A DNA stretch of 64,000 nt from Falsiroseomonas tokyonensis. Its GTDB lineage: Bacteria > Pseudomonadota > Alphaproteobacteria > Acetobacterales > Acetobacteraceae. Shown here piece after piece: positions 47,727 through 56,781 of the stretch. Every line of letters starts with the position of its first letter. Position 1 is the first letter of the stretch. The notes below the pieces were generated by a model that worked only from the letters and a program-made list of their open reading frames with translations, did no database searches and was not told the origin of the DNA. The stretch is from contig NZ_JAFNJS010000004.1 of the NCBI RefSeq assembly GCF_019024325.1, positions 434,001-498,000 on the forward strand, given 5' to 3'. A program made the translations under genes and the position numbers.

Positions 47727-48758
47727 TCAGCCGGCGCTGGCCACCCGCAGCTGGTCCGCTGCCGGCAGATAGGCGGAGGTGTAGAAATCGGCCGCCGCCA
47801 GGGTGGCCGAAATGCCGAAGGCGCTGCGGATGGTCTCGATGGAGGCCTGCACCCGCTCCATCGGCAGGTTGCCATAGCCACCCGCCAGCACCTCGGGCGT
47901 GCGCAGGAATTCGAAGTTGGCGATCAGCCGTTCCTTCTCCAGCGCCGCCGGCGCGGTCGGGTCGCGCCGCACCAGGGCGGCGATGGCGGCATCGGGGTCC
48001 TTCCAGGCATCGGCATGGCCGCGGATGATGGCGCGGATCATGCCGGTGACGATGCGCGGATTGGCCTCGGCATAGGATTTCCGGACCTGCAGCCCGGTGG
48101 AGAGCAGTGCCACGCCGAAGTTGGAATAGCGCATCACCACGATATCGGCCTGCGGGATGTTCAGCGCGCGCAGGCTGAAGACGCCGGAGGTCTCGAAGCC
48201 CGTGATGGCGTCGGCATCGCCGCGCGCCAGCATCGGCTCCCGCAGCGGCGGGGTGACGGTGATCCAGGTGATCTTGGAGGCATCGATGCCGTTGGCGCGG
48301 GCGAAGGCGGGGAAGAACTGGCGGCCGCCATCCGTCTCCGGCGCTGCAAGGCGCTTGCCCTCCAGGTCCTTCGGCACGCGGATGCCGGTGCGGCGCAGGG
48401 TGATGGCGGAAAGCGGGCTGCCCTGAGCCAGGACGAAGGGGCAGATCAGGTCCGTGCCCGGCTGGGTCAGGCGCAGGCGCATGACGGCGGAGACGTCGCC
48501 GACGCCGAACTGATAGGCGCCGCTGGCGACCTTCACCGGCACGTCGCCGGCGCCGAAGCCGCGATCCAGGCTGACATCCAGCCCTTCCTCGCGGAAATAG
48601 CCGCGCTCCAGCGCCAGCAGATAGGGCGCCTGGGGACCCTGGAAGGCCCAGTCGAGGGAGAACTTGATGGGCGTCAGCGCGGCCTGGCCGCGCGCGAGGT
48701 TGGGCAGGGCAAGCAGGCCACCGGGGGCGGCGAGCAGGGTACGACGGGTGGGATGCAT
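47727..48758 (-). CDS. NMT1/SsuA-type ABC substrate-binding protein
   Basis: A 343-residue periplasmic protein with a Tat-like leader (TRRTLLAAPGGLLALPNLA). The body has IKFSLDWAFQGPQAPYLLALERGYFREEGLD, then FGVGDVSAVMRLR and ADAITGFETSGVFSL, as in pyrimidine-precursor (ThiY/NMT1), aliphatic sulfonate and taurine receptors. The start at 48758 has GAGAGG 8 bases upstream. No permease or ATPase genes adjoin it; it is divergent from the broken Rieske oxygenase, whose substrate it might once have supplied. Confidence 0.88.
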   Translation of the reverse strand: MHPTRRTLLAAPGGLLALPNLARGQAALTPIKFSLDWAFQGPQAPYLLALERGYFREEGLDVSLDRGFGAGDVPVKVASGAYQFGVGDVSAVMRLRLTQPGTDLICPFVLAQGSPLSAITLRRTGIRVPKDLEGKRLAAPETDGGRQFFPAFARANGIDASKITWITVTPPLREPMLARGDADAITGFETSGVFSLRALNIPQADIVVMRYSNFGVALLSTGLQVRKSYAEANPRIVTGMIRAIIRGHADAWKDPDAAIAALVRRDPTAPAALEKERLIANFEFLRTPEVLAGGYGNLPMERVQASIETIRSAFGISATLAAADFYTSAYLPAADQLRVASAG

Positions 48759-49005
48759 CGTTCGGCCTCTCTGTCGCGCGCCGTGGGGCCGGCGCGGCGG
48801 TTTGTTCGGCCTTCGATGCGAGCAACCCGCATGCCGCGCCCACGGGGCCTGCAGCGACCAGCGAAGCCCAGTTTGCAGGCAAGCACGCTCGCTGGATGGG
48901 CGAAAATCCTGCATCACGCGGGAAATGCCTTCGAAGCAGGCTGGCACGCGCGTTGCGAGGGGCCTGCAGCCGCCATGGGGGCGAGGCAGTTCCACGGACC
49001 ATCTC

Positions 49006-50042
49006 ATGCTGGCCACGCGCCAAAGAGTGTTGCGACGCTTCTGGTATCCGGTGATACCGGAGGGCGCGCTGGCAGCCGGCAAGCCGGTGCCCTTCCGCCT
49101 GCTCGGCCGGGACATCGTGCTGTGGTGTGGGCCGGGCGGCGCGCCGTGGCGCTGACCGATCGCTGCCCGCATCGCGGCGCGAAGCTCTCCACCGGCTTCC
49201 TGGACGAGGCGGTGCCGGAAGGGCCGGCGCTGGCCTGCGGCTATCACGGCTGGGCCTTCGGCGCCGATGGGCGCTGCGTGAAGGTGCCGCAGGCGCATGA
49301 CCCGCTGCGCGGCATGAAGGGCGGCGCGCGGGCGCATCACGCCGCGGCGCGCTATGGCTGGATCTGGGTGTGCCTGGAGGATCCTGCGCAGCCCATCCCT
49401 GAAATCCCGGAGGCCGCGGACCCCGCCTTCCGCCGCATCGACGAATTCCACGAGGCCTGGGCCGTCTCCGGCCTGCGCATCATGGAGAACAGCTTTGATA
49501 CCGCGCATTTCTCCTATGTGCATGCGGCCACCTTCGGGATCCCCGAGGATCCGAGGCCCGCACCCTCGACCATCGAGCATACCGATTGGGGCTTCGTCAT
49601 GCGGTCCGAGGCCCCGGTCTCCAACCGCGGCATCAGCAAGCAATTGATCAAATCGGACAGCGACCGCACGGTGCGGGTCATCGAGGGCCGCTGGTTCCTG
49701 CCCTTCTTCCGCACCAGCCGCATCGACTATCCGAGCGGCCTGACCCACATCCTCTGCACCGGCGCCGCGCCGATCGACGATGCGCACAGCATGATCTGCC
49801 AATGGGTCTATCGGAACGACAGCGAGGCGGAGTCGCCCGCCGCCAAGGTCATCGAATTCGACCGCGCCGTGACGATGGAGGATCGCACGGTGCTGGAGAC
49901 CACGACCTTCGACGTGCCGCTGGAAATGGGGGCGGAGCTGCACATGCCGGCGGACAAGCCGGGCATCGAGATGCGGCGTCGCCTGGCCGCGCTGCTAGCC
50001 GAACATGGCGAGCGGGAGGCCCGGCTTCCCGCCGAGGAATGA
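49006..50042 (+). pseudogene. Rieske aromatic-ring-hydroxylating oxygenase alpha subunit, frameshifted
   Basis: About 345 codons of a phthalate/vanillate-type Rieske non-haem iron oxygenase. The first 45 codons (LRRFWYPVIPEGALAAGKPV, LLGRDIVLW) read from the ATG at 49006 and hit TGA at 49153. From 49143 the protein continues in another frame: LTDRCPHRGAKL, CGYHGWAF (the four 2Fe-2S ligands C-x-H and C-x2-H) and the mononuclear-iron region NSFDTAHFSYVH. A single missing base around 49141-49143 (a run GGGCGGCGCGCC) explains it. Either the gene is truly broken or the base was lost in sequencing or assembly. The reductase partner is not adjacent. Confidence 0.88.
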
Positions 50043-50119
50043 TGCCTCGCCCGGGCTTGCGGGGCGCCGCGGCCCGGTCGCATAGTCCGGACAAATCAGC
50101 TTCGATCGAGGATCCGATC

Positions 50120-51166
50120 ATGTCCCGCGATGGCTTCCTGTCCCGCCCCCTGACGCGACGCACCGCACTCACCGCCGCCACCCTGCCGCTGCTGGCGCCC
50201 AGTGCCCGGGCGCAGCAGCGCTTCACGGGGCGCGAGATCGTGGCGACGGCCTTCGGCGGGCCGAGCCAGGACCTGATCCAGCGCCTGGTCTATGACCCGA
50301 TCGCTCGGGAGACCGGCGCGCGCGGCACGCAGACGCCGCTGCTCTCGGCCAATGCCTTCGCCCGCATGCGCGCCGAGACGCAGGCGCCGCAGATCGACCT
50401 CTTCATGTACTCCGGCGGCCAGCAGGTGGCGGCCAAGGCCGGCGACCTGACGCAGAAGCTGCCGGATGCGCCCAACTTCGCCAATGTCCCCGCCAATCTG
50501 AAGGATGCCGATGGGCAGTGGATCGCCTGGGGCCTGGTGACGGAGGGCATCCTCTATCGCCCGGACAAGATCGCGACGCCGCCGCGCAGCTATCGGGACT
50601 TCTTCAAGCCGGAGTTCGAAGGCCATATCGCCTTCCCGCACATCACAAACGGCTATGGCACCGACTTCCTGGTGATGCTGGCCAAGACCTTCGGCGGCAG
50701 CGAGCAGAATATCGGGCCGGGCTTCGAGGCGCTGAAGCGCATCTCCGGCCGCGCCAATATCTTCCGCTCGGCGGCGGAGGTGCAGACGCTGTTCGCCTCG
50801 GGCGATATCTGGATCATGCCCTATGACGGCGCCTCCGCCATGCGCAGCAAGGCCATGGGGATCCCCGTTTCCTACGCGGTGCCGGAGGAGGGCGCGCCCT
50901 ATGTGCTGCTGACCGGCGCGGTGGCGAAGCGGTCGCGCAATGCGGATATCGCGAGCTTCGTGCTGAACCGCCACCTGGACCCCGAGGTGCAGACCGCCAT
51001 CGCGCGCGAGATCGGCTGGGCGCCGGTGAACACTGCGACGCAACTGCCGCCGGATGTCGCGCCCTTCATGGCGCCCACCGACAAGCTGGCGAATCTCGAC
51101 CGCGACGCGATCAACGCGAACCGCCCGGCCTGGACGGACCGCTTCAACCGCGAGATCGCGCGCTGA
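50120..51166 (+). CDS. polyamine/iron-type ABC substrate-binding protein (PotD-like)
   Basis: A 348-residue periplasmic receptor. A Tat-type leader (LTRRTALTAATLPLLAPSAR, cleavage after ARAQ) precedes EIVATAFGGPSQDLIQRLV, GILYRPDKIATPPRSYRDFF and WIMPYDGASAMRSKAMG, the pattern of PotD/AfuA-like proteins. GAGG lies 8 bases before the ATG. It heads a complete importer: permeases start one base after its stop and overlap each other and the ATPase. Ligand unknown; polyamine, thiamine-like or iron complexes occur in the family. Confidence 0.88.
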   Translation: MSRDGFLSRPLTRRTALTAATLPLLAPSARAQQRFTGREIVATAFGGPSQDLIQRLVYDPIARETGARGTQTPLLSANAFARMRAETQAPQIDLFMYSGGQQVAAKAGDLTQKLPDAPNFANVPANLKDADGQWIAWGLVTEGILYRPDKIATPPRSYRDFFKPEFEGHIAFPHITNGYGTDFLVMLAKTFGGSEQNIGPGFEALKRISGRANIFRSAAEVQTLFASGDIWIMPYDGASAMRSKAMGIPVSYAVPEEGAPYVLLTGAVAKRSRNADIASFVLNRHLDPEVQTAIAREIGWAPVNTATQLPPDVAPFMAPTDKLANLDRDAINANRPAWTDRFNREIAR

Positions 51167-51167
51167 G

Positions 51168-51986
51168 ATGATCGAAGGCGCCCGGCGAGGGCTGATCGCT
51201 GCCGGGCTGCTCGCCCCGGCGGCGCTGGTCTTCGCCATCCTGTTCGTCTGGCCGCAGCTCGGGCTGTTTCTGCAATCCCTCGGCGGCCCGCCGACCTTTT
51301 CGCGCTTCCTCGGCGACAGCTACTATCTTGGCGTGCTGGGTAACAGCCTGCTGCTTGGCGTCTGTGTCACGCTGGTGACGCTGGTGCTGGGCTTTCCGCT
51401 GGCCTTCCTGCTGGCGCGGGCGGAGACGCGCTGGGCCGGGCTGCTGCTGCTGCTGACCACCTTTCCGCTGTGGGTTTCCGCGGTGGTGCGCAGCTTCGCC
51501 TGGATGGTGCTGTTCTTCCGCTCCGGCGTCGCATCCCGCTTCCTGCAGGGCACCGGGCTGGTCGCGCCGGATTTCCAGCTCATCGGCACCTTTGCGGGGG
51601 TGGTGATCGCGCTGGCGCAGGTGCTGCTGCCGATCATGATCGTCACGCTTTATGCGGTGATCCGTGGCGTCGACCGGGACCTGGAACATGCGGCGATGAA
51701 CCTCGGCGCCTCCCCGGCCGTGGCGCTGTGGCTGGTGACGCTGCGGCTGGCGCGCGGCGGCGTTCTGGCGGGGTCGCTGCTGGTCTTCTCGCTCTCCGTC
51801 TCCGCCTTCGCAACACCGTCGCTGATCGGCGGGGCGCGGGCGCATTTCATGGCGGTGACGATCTATGAGCAGACGCTGGAGCTGCTGGACTGGCCCTTCG
51901 CCGCGGCCATCGCCGCCATCCTGCTGGTGATCTCGCTCTCCGTCGCGCTGACCTATGGCAAGCTGCTGGGGGAGAAAACCCGATGA
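51168..51986 (+). CDS. ABC transporter permease (PotB-like)
   Basis: A 272-residue membrane subunit with six predicted helices. The cytoplasmic EAA-type loop is HAAMNLGASPAVALWLVTLRLA, which contacts the ATPase. It begins one base after the binding-protein stop and overlaps the second permease (ATGA at 51983-51986). It forms the membrane channel with that gene product. Confidence 0.92.
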   Translation: MIEGARRGLIAAGLLAPAALVFAILFVWPQLGLFLQSLGGPPTFSRFLGDSYYLGVLGNSLLLGVCVTLVTLVLGFPLAFLLARAETRWAGLLLLLTTFPLWVSAVVRSFAWMVLFFRSGVASRFLQGTGLVAPDFQLIGTFAGVVIALAQVLLPIMIVTLYAVIRGVDRDLEHAAMNLGASPAVALWLVTLRLARGGVLAGSLLVFSLSVSAFATPSLIGGARAHFMAVTIYEQTLELLDWPFAAAIAAILLVISLSVALTYGKLLGEKTR

Positions 51987-52768
51987 CCAGCCTGCGCTCT
52001 CCGCTGGGCTGGGTGCTGCGCGGCATGGCGGTGCTCGGCTTCATCTATCTGCTGGGGCCGCTGCTGGTGATCGTCGCGGCCTCCTTCAGCGATACCGGCT
52101 ACCTGGCCTTCCCGCCGCAGGGCTTTTCGCTGCGCTGGTATCACGCGGCGCTGGCCGATGCGCGCTATCTGACGGGCTTCTTCGTCAGCCTGCGGCTGGC
52201 GGCGATGGTCGCGGTGCTGTCGCTGATCATCGGCACCGCCGCCGCCGTGGCGCTGACGCGCTTCGCCTTCCCGGGATCGGTGCTGCTGGAGGCGCTGTTC
52301 CTCTCGCCGCTGGTGCTGCCGGCGCTGGTGCTGGCGGTGGCACTGACGCTGTTCTTCTCCGCCAATCCCATCGCGCCACCGGGCATGACTCGCCTCGTCA
52401 TCTCGCATCTCCTGGTCGGCGTGCCGATGGTTTTGCGAGTTATGCTCCCCGTCTTGCGGCGGGTGGACCCGGCGATCGAGGAGGCGGCGCGCAACCTCGG
52501 CGCTTCACCAACAAAAGCGTTCTTCCTGGTGACGCTACCGGTGCTGCGGCCGGGGCTGATCGCCGCGGCGGCGCTGGCCTTCATCTTTTCCTTCGACGAG
52601 GTCGAGATGGCGTTGTTCCTGGGCTCGGTCCGGGACGCGCCGCTCACCGTCGTGCTCTATGGCGCCGCGCAGATGCAGATGGACCCGACGGTCGCCGCCG
52701 TCTCCTCGCTGCTCATCCTGCTCGCGCTGCTGCTGATGGTGGCCCAACAGATGTATGCGAATCGATGA
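51983..52768 (+). CDS. ABC transporter permease (PotC-like)
   Basis: A 261-residue permease with six helices. The EAA loop is EEAARNLGASPTKAFFLVTLPVL. The N-terminal FSDTGYLAFPPQGFSLRWY fits PotC-type subunits. It overlaps the first permease and the ATPase gene (ATGA at 52765-52768), so all three are translationally coupled. Confidence 0.92.
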   Translation: MTSLRSPLGWVLRGMAVLGFIYLLGPLLVIVAASFSDTGYLAFPPQGFSLRWYHAALADARYLTGFFVSLRLAAMVAVLSLIIGTAAAVALTRFAFPGSVLLEALFLSPLVLPALVLAVALTLFFSANPIAPPGMTRLVISHLLVGVPMVLRVMLPVLRRVDPAIEEAARNLGASPTKAFFLVTLPVLRPGLIAAAALAFIFSFDEVEMALFLGSVRDAPLTVVLYGAAQMQMDPTVAAVSSLLILLALLLMVAQQMYANR

Positions 52769-53793
52769 CGAACAGCGCGGATCTGGTGCTGGACGGGCTG
52801 GCGCGCCGCTACGGCAGCACCACCGCCGTCGCCCGCATGGATCTGACCGTCGCGGCCGGGGAGCTGGTGGCGCTGCTCGGCCCCTCCGGCTGCGGCAAGA
52901 CCACCACGCTGCGCATGGTGGCGGGCTTCATCGAACCCAGCGAGGGCCGCATCCTGCTACGCGGCAAGGACATCACCACCATGCCGGCGCATCAGCGCGA
53001 CACCGGCATGGTCTTCCAGTCCTATGCGCTGTTTCCGCATCTGAGCGTGGCGGAGAATATCGCCTTCGGCCTGAAGCGCCGTGGCGTGCCGAAGCCCGAG
53101 ATCGCGCAGCGCGTCGCCCGCATGGTCGCCCTGCTGCAACTGCAGGGGCTGGAGGCGCGGCTGCCCAAGCAGCTTTCGGGCGGCCAGCAGCAGCGCGTCG
53201 CGGTGGGCCGTGCGCTGGTCATCAACCCTGCCGTCGTGCTGCTGGACGAGCCCTTCTCCAACCTCGACGCCCTTCTTCGGGAGGGCACGCGGATCGAGCT
53301 GCGGCGGCTGCAGACGGAACTTGGCCTGACCACCCTTTTCGTCACGCATGACCAGGCGGAGGCGATGGCCATCTCCGACCGCATCGCCGTGATGAACAAG
53401 GGCCGCCTGGAACAGCTCGGCACGCCGCGTGAGGTCTATGAGCGCCCGGCCACCCGCTTCGTCGCCAGCTTCATCGGCCGCGCCAATATCTTTGTCAGTC
53501 GCGACGGGCGGTCGGAGGATGGGATTCCGCTCGATGGGCCGGAGGGCACGCTGGTGCTGCGGCCGGAGCGCGTGACGCTGGACGAGGCGCCGGCCGAGGG
53601 GCCGAACGCGGTTGCGGGCACGGTCGATCTGCTGAGTTTTCTCGGCACCGGGACCCAGGCGGTGCTGCGGCTGCCTGGCGGGCGGCAATTGCTGGTCGAG
53701 GGGCCGGCCTCGCTCGCCGACCGTTTTCACACCGGCGGGCCGGCGACGGCGCGCTGGATGCGGGACGATTTGGTGGCGCTTCCGGCGGAGTAG
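52765..53793 (+). CDS. ABC transporter ATP-binding protein (PotA-like)
   Basis: A 342-residue ATPase. Walker A is GPSGCGKTT (about 38-46), the Q-loop FQSYALFPHL, the signature LSGGQQQRVAVGRAL, Walker B VVLLDEPFSNLD and the H-loop VTHDQAEA. A C-terminal TOBE domain begins near residue 270 (GTLVLRPERVTL). These are normal PotA/MalK-type features, all catalytic residues intact. It completes the importer, and a palindromic repeat follows its stop. Confidence 0.95.
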   Translation: MTNSADLVLDGLARRYGSTTAVARMDLTVAAGELVALLGPSGCGKTTTLRMVAGFIEPSEGRILLRGKDITTMPAHQRDTGMVFQSYALFPHLSVAENIAFGLKRRGVPKPEIAQRVARMVALLQLQGLEARLPKQLSGGQQQRVAVGRALVINPAVVLLDEPFSNLDALLREGTRIELRRLQTELGLTTLFVTHDQAEAMAISDRIAVMNKGRLEQLGTPREVYERPATRFVASFIGRANIFVSRDGRSEDGIPLDGPEGTLVLRPERVTLDEAPAEGPNAVAGTVDLLSFLGTGTQAVLRLPGGRQLLVEGPASLADRFHTGGPATARWMRDDLVALPAE

Positions 53794-53796
53794 AAA

Positions 53797-53887
53797 CCCC
53801 CACCCCGACCCTCCCCCGCAAGAGCGGGGGAGGGAGAAGGCCGCCGCTCTCCCTCCCCCGCGGCGCGGGGGAGGGTCGGGGTGGGGG
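53797..53887. repeat. nested palindromic intergenic repeat
   Basis: A perfect 23-bp inverted repeat (53797-53819 and 53865-53887; CCCCCACCCCGACCCTCCCC start of the left arm) encloses a second pair, GCGGGGGAGGGA / TCCCTCCCCCGC (53824-53835 / 53850-53861). It begins 3 bases after the ATPase stop. It resembles multi-copy REP-type elements with CCCCGACCCTCCCCC cores found in alphaproteobacterial genomes and may also terminate transcription. Confidence 0.8.
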
Positions 53888-53909
53888 CAAATACGCAGGA
53901 GACTCACCC

Positions 53910-54878
53910 ATGAAATTCGGCACCGCCGAAGCCGCCCCCGGCGAACTCGCCACCGGCACCATCACGCTGACCAGCGACCCGATCGGCCCGCTGCTCTCGC
54001 CCGTCATGCTCGCGCGCGGCGCGCTACCGGGGCCGCGGCTGTACATTCAGTGCCTGATCCATGGCGGCGAGAATGTCGGGCCGATCGCCGCCGCGCGCTT
54101 CCTGCGCGGTCTGGACCTCAAGACCTTCAAGGGCAGCATCGCCGCCTTGATGTGCGCCAATCCGCTCGGCCAGCGCATGCACAGCCGGCTGATCCCGCAG
54201 GACGGCACCAACCTGAACCGCATCTTCCCCGGCAACCCCAGGGGCAGCGTCGGCGAGCAGCTGGCCGACCGGCTGCTGGCGCTCGCCGGCGAGCATGGCG
54301 GCGATGCGGTGCTGGACCTGCACAGCGGCGGCGAGCTGACCATCACCGCCTTCTACGTCATCCACGACGCCAAGGGCACGTCGCCCGCCCAGCTTGCCTC
54401 CAAGCAGCTCTCGGCGCAGGTCGGCAGCCGCTACCAATGGGGCGCGACGGAGGATTGGATGGAGGGCACCTTCCTCACCCATGTCACGCGCCGGCACAAC
54501 AAGGCGGCGCTGATCGTGGAAAGCGGCGGCGGCGCCCGCGTGCGGCCGGAGGATCTGGCGAATTTCGCCAAGGCCCTGACCGGCACGGCGCAGGCGCTCG
54601 GCATGCTGCCGGGCACGCCGCCGACCGCGAGCGACATCCGTTACGGCGGCAATGCGGTGCATGTGAAGTGCAGCCAGGGCGGCTACTGGGACTGCCGCGT
54701 GGAGCCGGGCCAGGACATTCAGGCGGGCGATGTCATGGGCCATATGGTCGACATGACGGGACAGGTGGTGGAGACCATCACCTGCCCCGCGCAATCCGCC
54801 TGGGTCGGCTCCATCCGCCGCCCCTGGATGCCGCTCTATGCCGGCGACCAGGTGGTGGAGGTGGTCGAGCGCAAGTAG
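53910..54878 (+). CDS. succinylglutamate desuccinylase/aspartoacylase-family zinc hydrolase
   Basis: A 322-residue M14-type deacylase. Zinc ligands are His51 and Glu54 in IHGGENVGP and His138 in DLHSGGE. The substrate carboxylate loop is present as GTNLNRIFPG. AstE and AspA remove acyl groups from N-acyl amino acids; this branch (with C-terminal lipoyl-like WVGSIRRPWMPLYAGDQV) is a broad N-acyl or amide hydrolase group. AGGAG lies 8 bases before the ATG. It is convergent with the DUF3830 gene, six bases apart. Substrate unassigned. Confidence 0.88.
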   Translation: MKFGTAEAAPGELATGTITLTSDPIGPLLSPVMLARGALPGPRLYIQCLIHGGENVGPIAAARFLRGLDLKTFKGSIAALMCANPLGQRMHSRLIPQDGTNLNRIFPGNPRGSVGEQLADRLLALAGEHGGDAVLDLHSGGELTITAFYVIHDAKGTSPAQLASKQLSAQVGSRYQWGATEDWMEGTFLTHVTRRHNKAALIVESGGGARVRPEDLANFAKALTGTAQALGMLPGTPPTASDIRYGGNAVHVKCSQGGYWDCRVEPGQDIQAGDVMGHMVDMTGQVVETITCPAQSAWVGSIRRPWMPLYAGDQVVEVVERK

Positions 54879-54884
54879 GAGGGC

Positions 54885-55361
54885 TCAGCCCTCCCGCTTG
54901 ATCTCCAGCATCTTCGCGCCGCGCAGCCGGATATCCGCGCATTCCTTGGCGAAGGCCGGCAGGTCCTCGGGCAGCATGCGGCCGAACATGGTCACCGGTG
55001 TCCAGCCCAGCGGGCCGAACACGCGCCCGCCATCGCCGTAGAACATGCCGATCTCCCAGAACTCGTCGGCCAGGCCCTTCATCATTTTCGGTGCCTGGTA
55101 GAACCACAGCACGTCGCCCGGCGTCGGGATCACCGTCTGGTTCTCGGGCGGCAGGCTCCGCGGGTCGAAGGTCTGGTTCTCCGGCGGCAGGCCGATCATG
55201 ATCTCCGGCCCCGCGAACATCGCGTGGAAGGACAGCTGCCGCACCGGCGTCGCCAGCGCGCCCCAGATGGCCTCCACCGTGCGGGCGGCGAGCGTCTCAT
55301 GCAGTTCGACACGGCCGGAAACGCCGGCATCGACGAAGGTGAAGCGCAGCAGGCGGGGCAT
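54885..55361 (-). CDS. DUF3830 protein (cyclophilin-like fold)
   Basis: A 158-residue soluble protein. RLLRFTFVDAGVSGRVELHE, ELHETLAARTVEAIWGALA and PGDVLWFYQAPKM are DUF3830 hallmarks; structures in the family are cyclophilin-like barrels, function unknown. An internal near-duplicate, LPPENQT, occurs twice about 12 residues apart (58-78 region). AGGAG is 8 bases before the ATG. It is divergent from the LIV importer and adjacent to the AstE-like gene, a partnership common in catabolic loci. Confidence 0.88.
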   Translation of the reverse strand: MPRLLRFTFVDAGVSGRVELHETLAARTVEAIWGALATPVRQLSFHAMFAGPEIMIGLPPENQTFDPRSLPPENQTVIPTPGDVLWFYQAPKMMKGLADEFWEIGMFYGDGGRVFGPLGWTPVTMFGRMLPEDLPAFAKECADIRLRGAKMLEIKREG

Positions 55362-55548
55362 CGGAGTCTCCTGTATCCAAGGCGCGCAGGATCGTCCCAC
55401 GCCGCCGCACTGGTCAACCGGGGGCCGCGGCGCCCGGCATTTGGGCAATCCGCCGAGGCCGCGGCCGCACCACGCCGCGGAAACCCGCTGGACCGGCGGC
55501 TCGGGCCGTTGGAGGATGCCGCCAGAGAGTGAGATGGGGATCCGTGCC

Positions 55549-56772
55549 ATGGCTGGTTTCACCGTTACCCGACGCAGCGCACTCGCCGCCGGCGGCGGCC
55601 TGCTGGCGGGGCTGCGCCCCGGCCTGGCGCCGGCGCAGGGTACGCCGATCAAGATCGGCGAGCTGAACTCCTACGCGCGCATGGCGGCCTTCGCGATGCC
55701 CTATCGCAACGCTATCCAGCTGGCGGTGGACCAGATCAACGCGGCCGGTGGCGTGATGGGCGGCCGGCCGCTGGAATTCATCTTCCGCGACGACGGCTCC
55801 ACCCCCGGCGACGCCGTGCGCGTGGCGGAGGATCTGCTGACCCGCGAAGGCTGCGCCTTCCTCGCCGGCACCTTCCTCTCCAATGTCGGCCTGGCCGTGT
55901 CGGACCTCGCCAACCAGCGCAAAAAGCTGTTCCTGGCGACGGAGCCGCTGACCGATGCGCTGACCATGGCGCAGGGCAATCGCTACACCTGGCGGCTGCG
56001 CCCCGGCACCTACATGCAGACGCGCATGGTGGTGGAAGCCGCGCGCGGCAAGACGCAGAAGCGCTGGGCAATCGTCGCGCCGAACTACGAATACGGCCAA
56101 TCCGCCGCCGCCAATTTCAAGAAGCTGATCGGCATCGCAATTCCGGGCGCCGAGATCGTGGCGGAGCAATATCCGGCGCTCGGCCGGGTGGACGCCGGCG
56201 CCACGGTGGGCGCGCTGGCGCAGGCGCGGCCGGACGGCATCTTCAACGTGCTCTTCGGACCGGACCTGACGGCCTTCGTCCGCGAGGGCAATACCCGCGG
56301 CCTGTTCGAGCGTCGCCTGGTGCTGTCCCTGCTGACCGGCGAGCCCGAATACATGCTGCCGCTGGGCGATGAATGCCCCGATGGCTGGATTACCACCGGC
56401 TATCCCTGGGAACAGGTGCAGGAAGCCCCGCACAAGGCTTTTATTGACGCCTATCGCGCCCGCTTCAACGACACGCCGCGCAAGGGCAGCGTGCTCGGCT
56501 ACGTCACAGCGCAGGTCGTGGCCAGCATGCTGAACAAGGCGAATTCCACCGAGACGGAGGCGCTGGTCGATGCGCTGGCCGACCTGCCGACGCAGACCAT
56601 CGTGGGGCCCGTCGTGATGCGCGCGCTGGACCACCAGGGCACCATGGGCACCTGGGTCGGCGAGACCGTGCTGCGCGGCCGCACCGGCACCATGCGCAAT
56701 GCGCGCTACGCCGATGGCGCGAACTACATGTTCCCCGAGGACGAGGTGCGCGCCGCGCGCCCGCGGAGCTGA
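55549..56772 (+). CDS. LIV/amide-type ABC substrate-binding protein
   Basis: A 407-residue periplasmic receptor (Peripla_BP_6). A Tat-type leader (VTRRSALAAGGGLLAGLRPG, cleavage near APAQG) precedes IKIGELNSYARMA, QLAVDQINAAGGVMGGRPLEFIFRDD and ANYEYG-like PNYEYGQSAAANFK. Members bind branched-chain amino acids, urea, amides or aromatic acids. The ATG at 55549 is chosen for its leader; in-frame ATGs at 55534 and 55516 exist. It starts the long operon that continues through hyuAB, with 9 bases to the permease. Confidence 0.9.
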   Translation: MAGFTVTRRSALAAGGGLLAGLRPGLAPAQGTPIKIGELNSYARMAAFAMPYRNAIQLAVDQINAAGGVMGGRPLEFIFRDDGSTPGDAVRVAEDLLTREGCAFLAGTFLSNVGLAVSDLANQRKKLFLATEPLTDALTMAQGNRYTWRLRPGTYMQTRMVVEAARGKTQKRWAIVAPNYEYGQSAAANFKKLIGIAIPGAEIVAEQYPALGRVDAGATVGALAQARPDGIFNVLFGPDLTAFVREGNTRGLFERRLVLSLLTGEPEYMLPLGDECPDGWITTGYPWEQVQEAPHKAFIDAYRARFNDTPRKGSVLGYVTAQVVASMLNKANSTETEALVDALADLPTQTIVGPVVMRALDHQGTMGTWVGETVLRGRTGTMRNARYADGANYMFPEDEVRAARPRS

Positions 56773-56781
56773 TCGCGGCGC

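Noticed and set aside
49006-50042. Programmed ribosomal frameshift in the Rieske gene
   Set aside because: No slippery heptamer or downstream pseudoknot is evident and Rieske oxygenases do not use recoding; a base loss is simpler.
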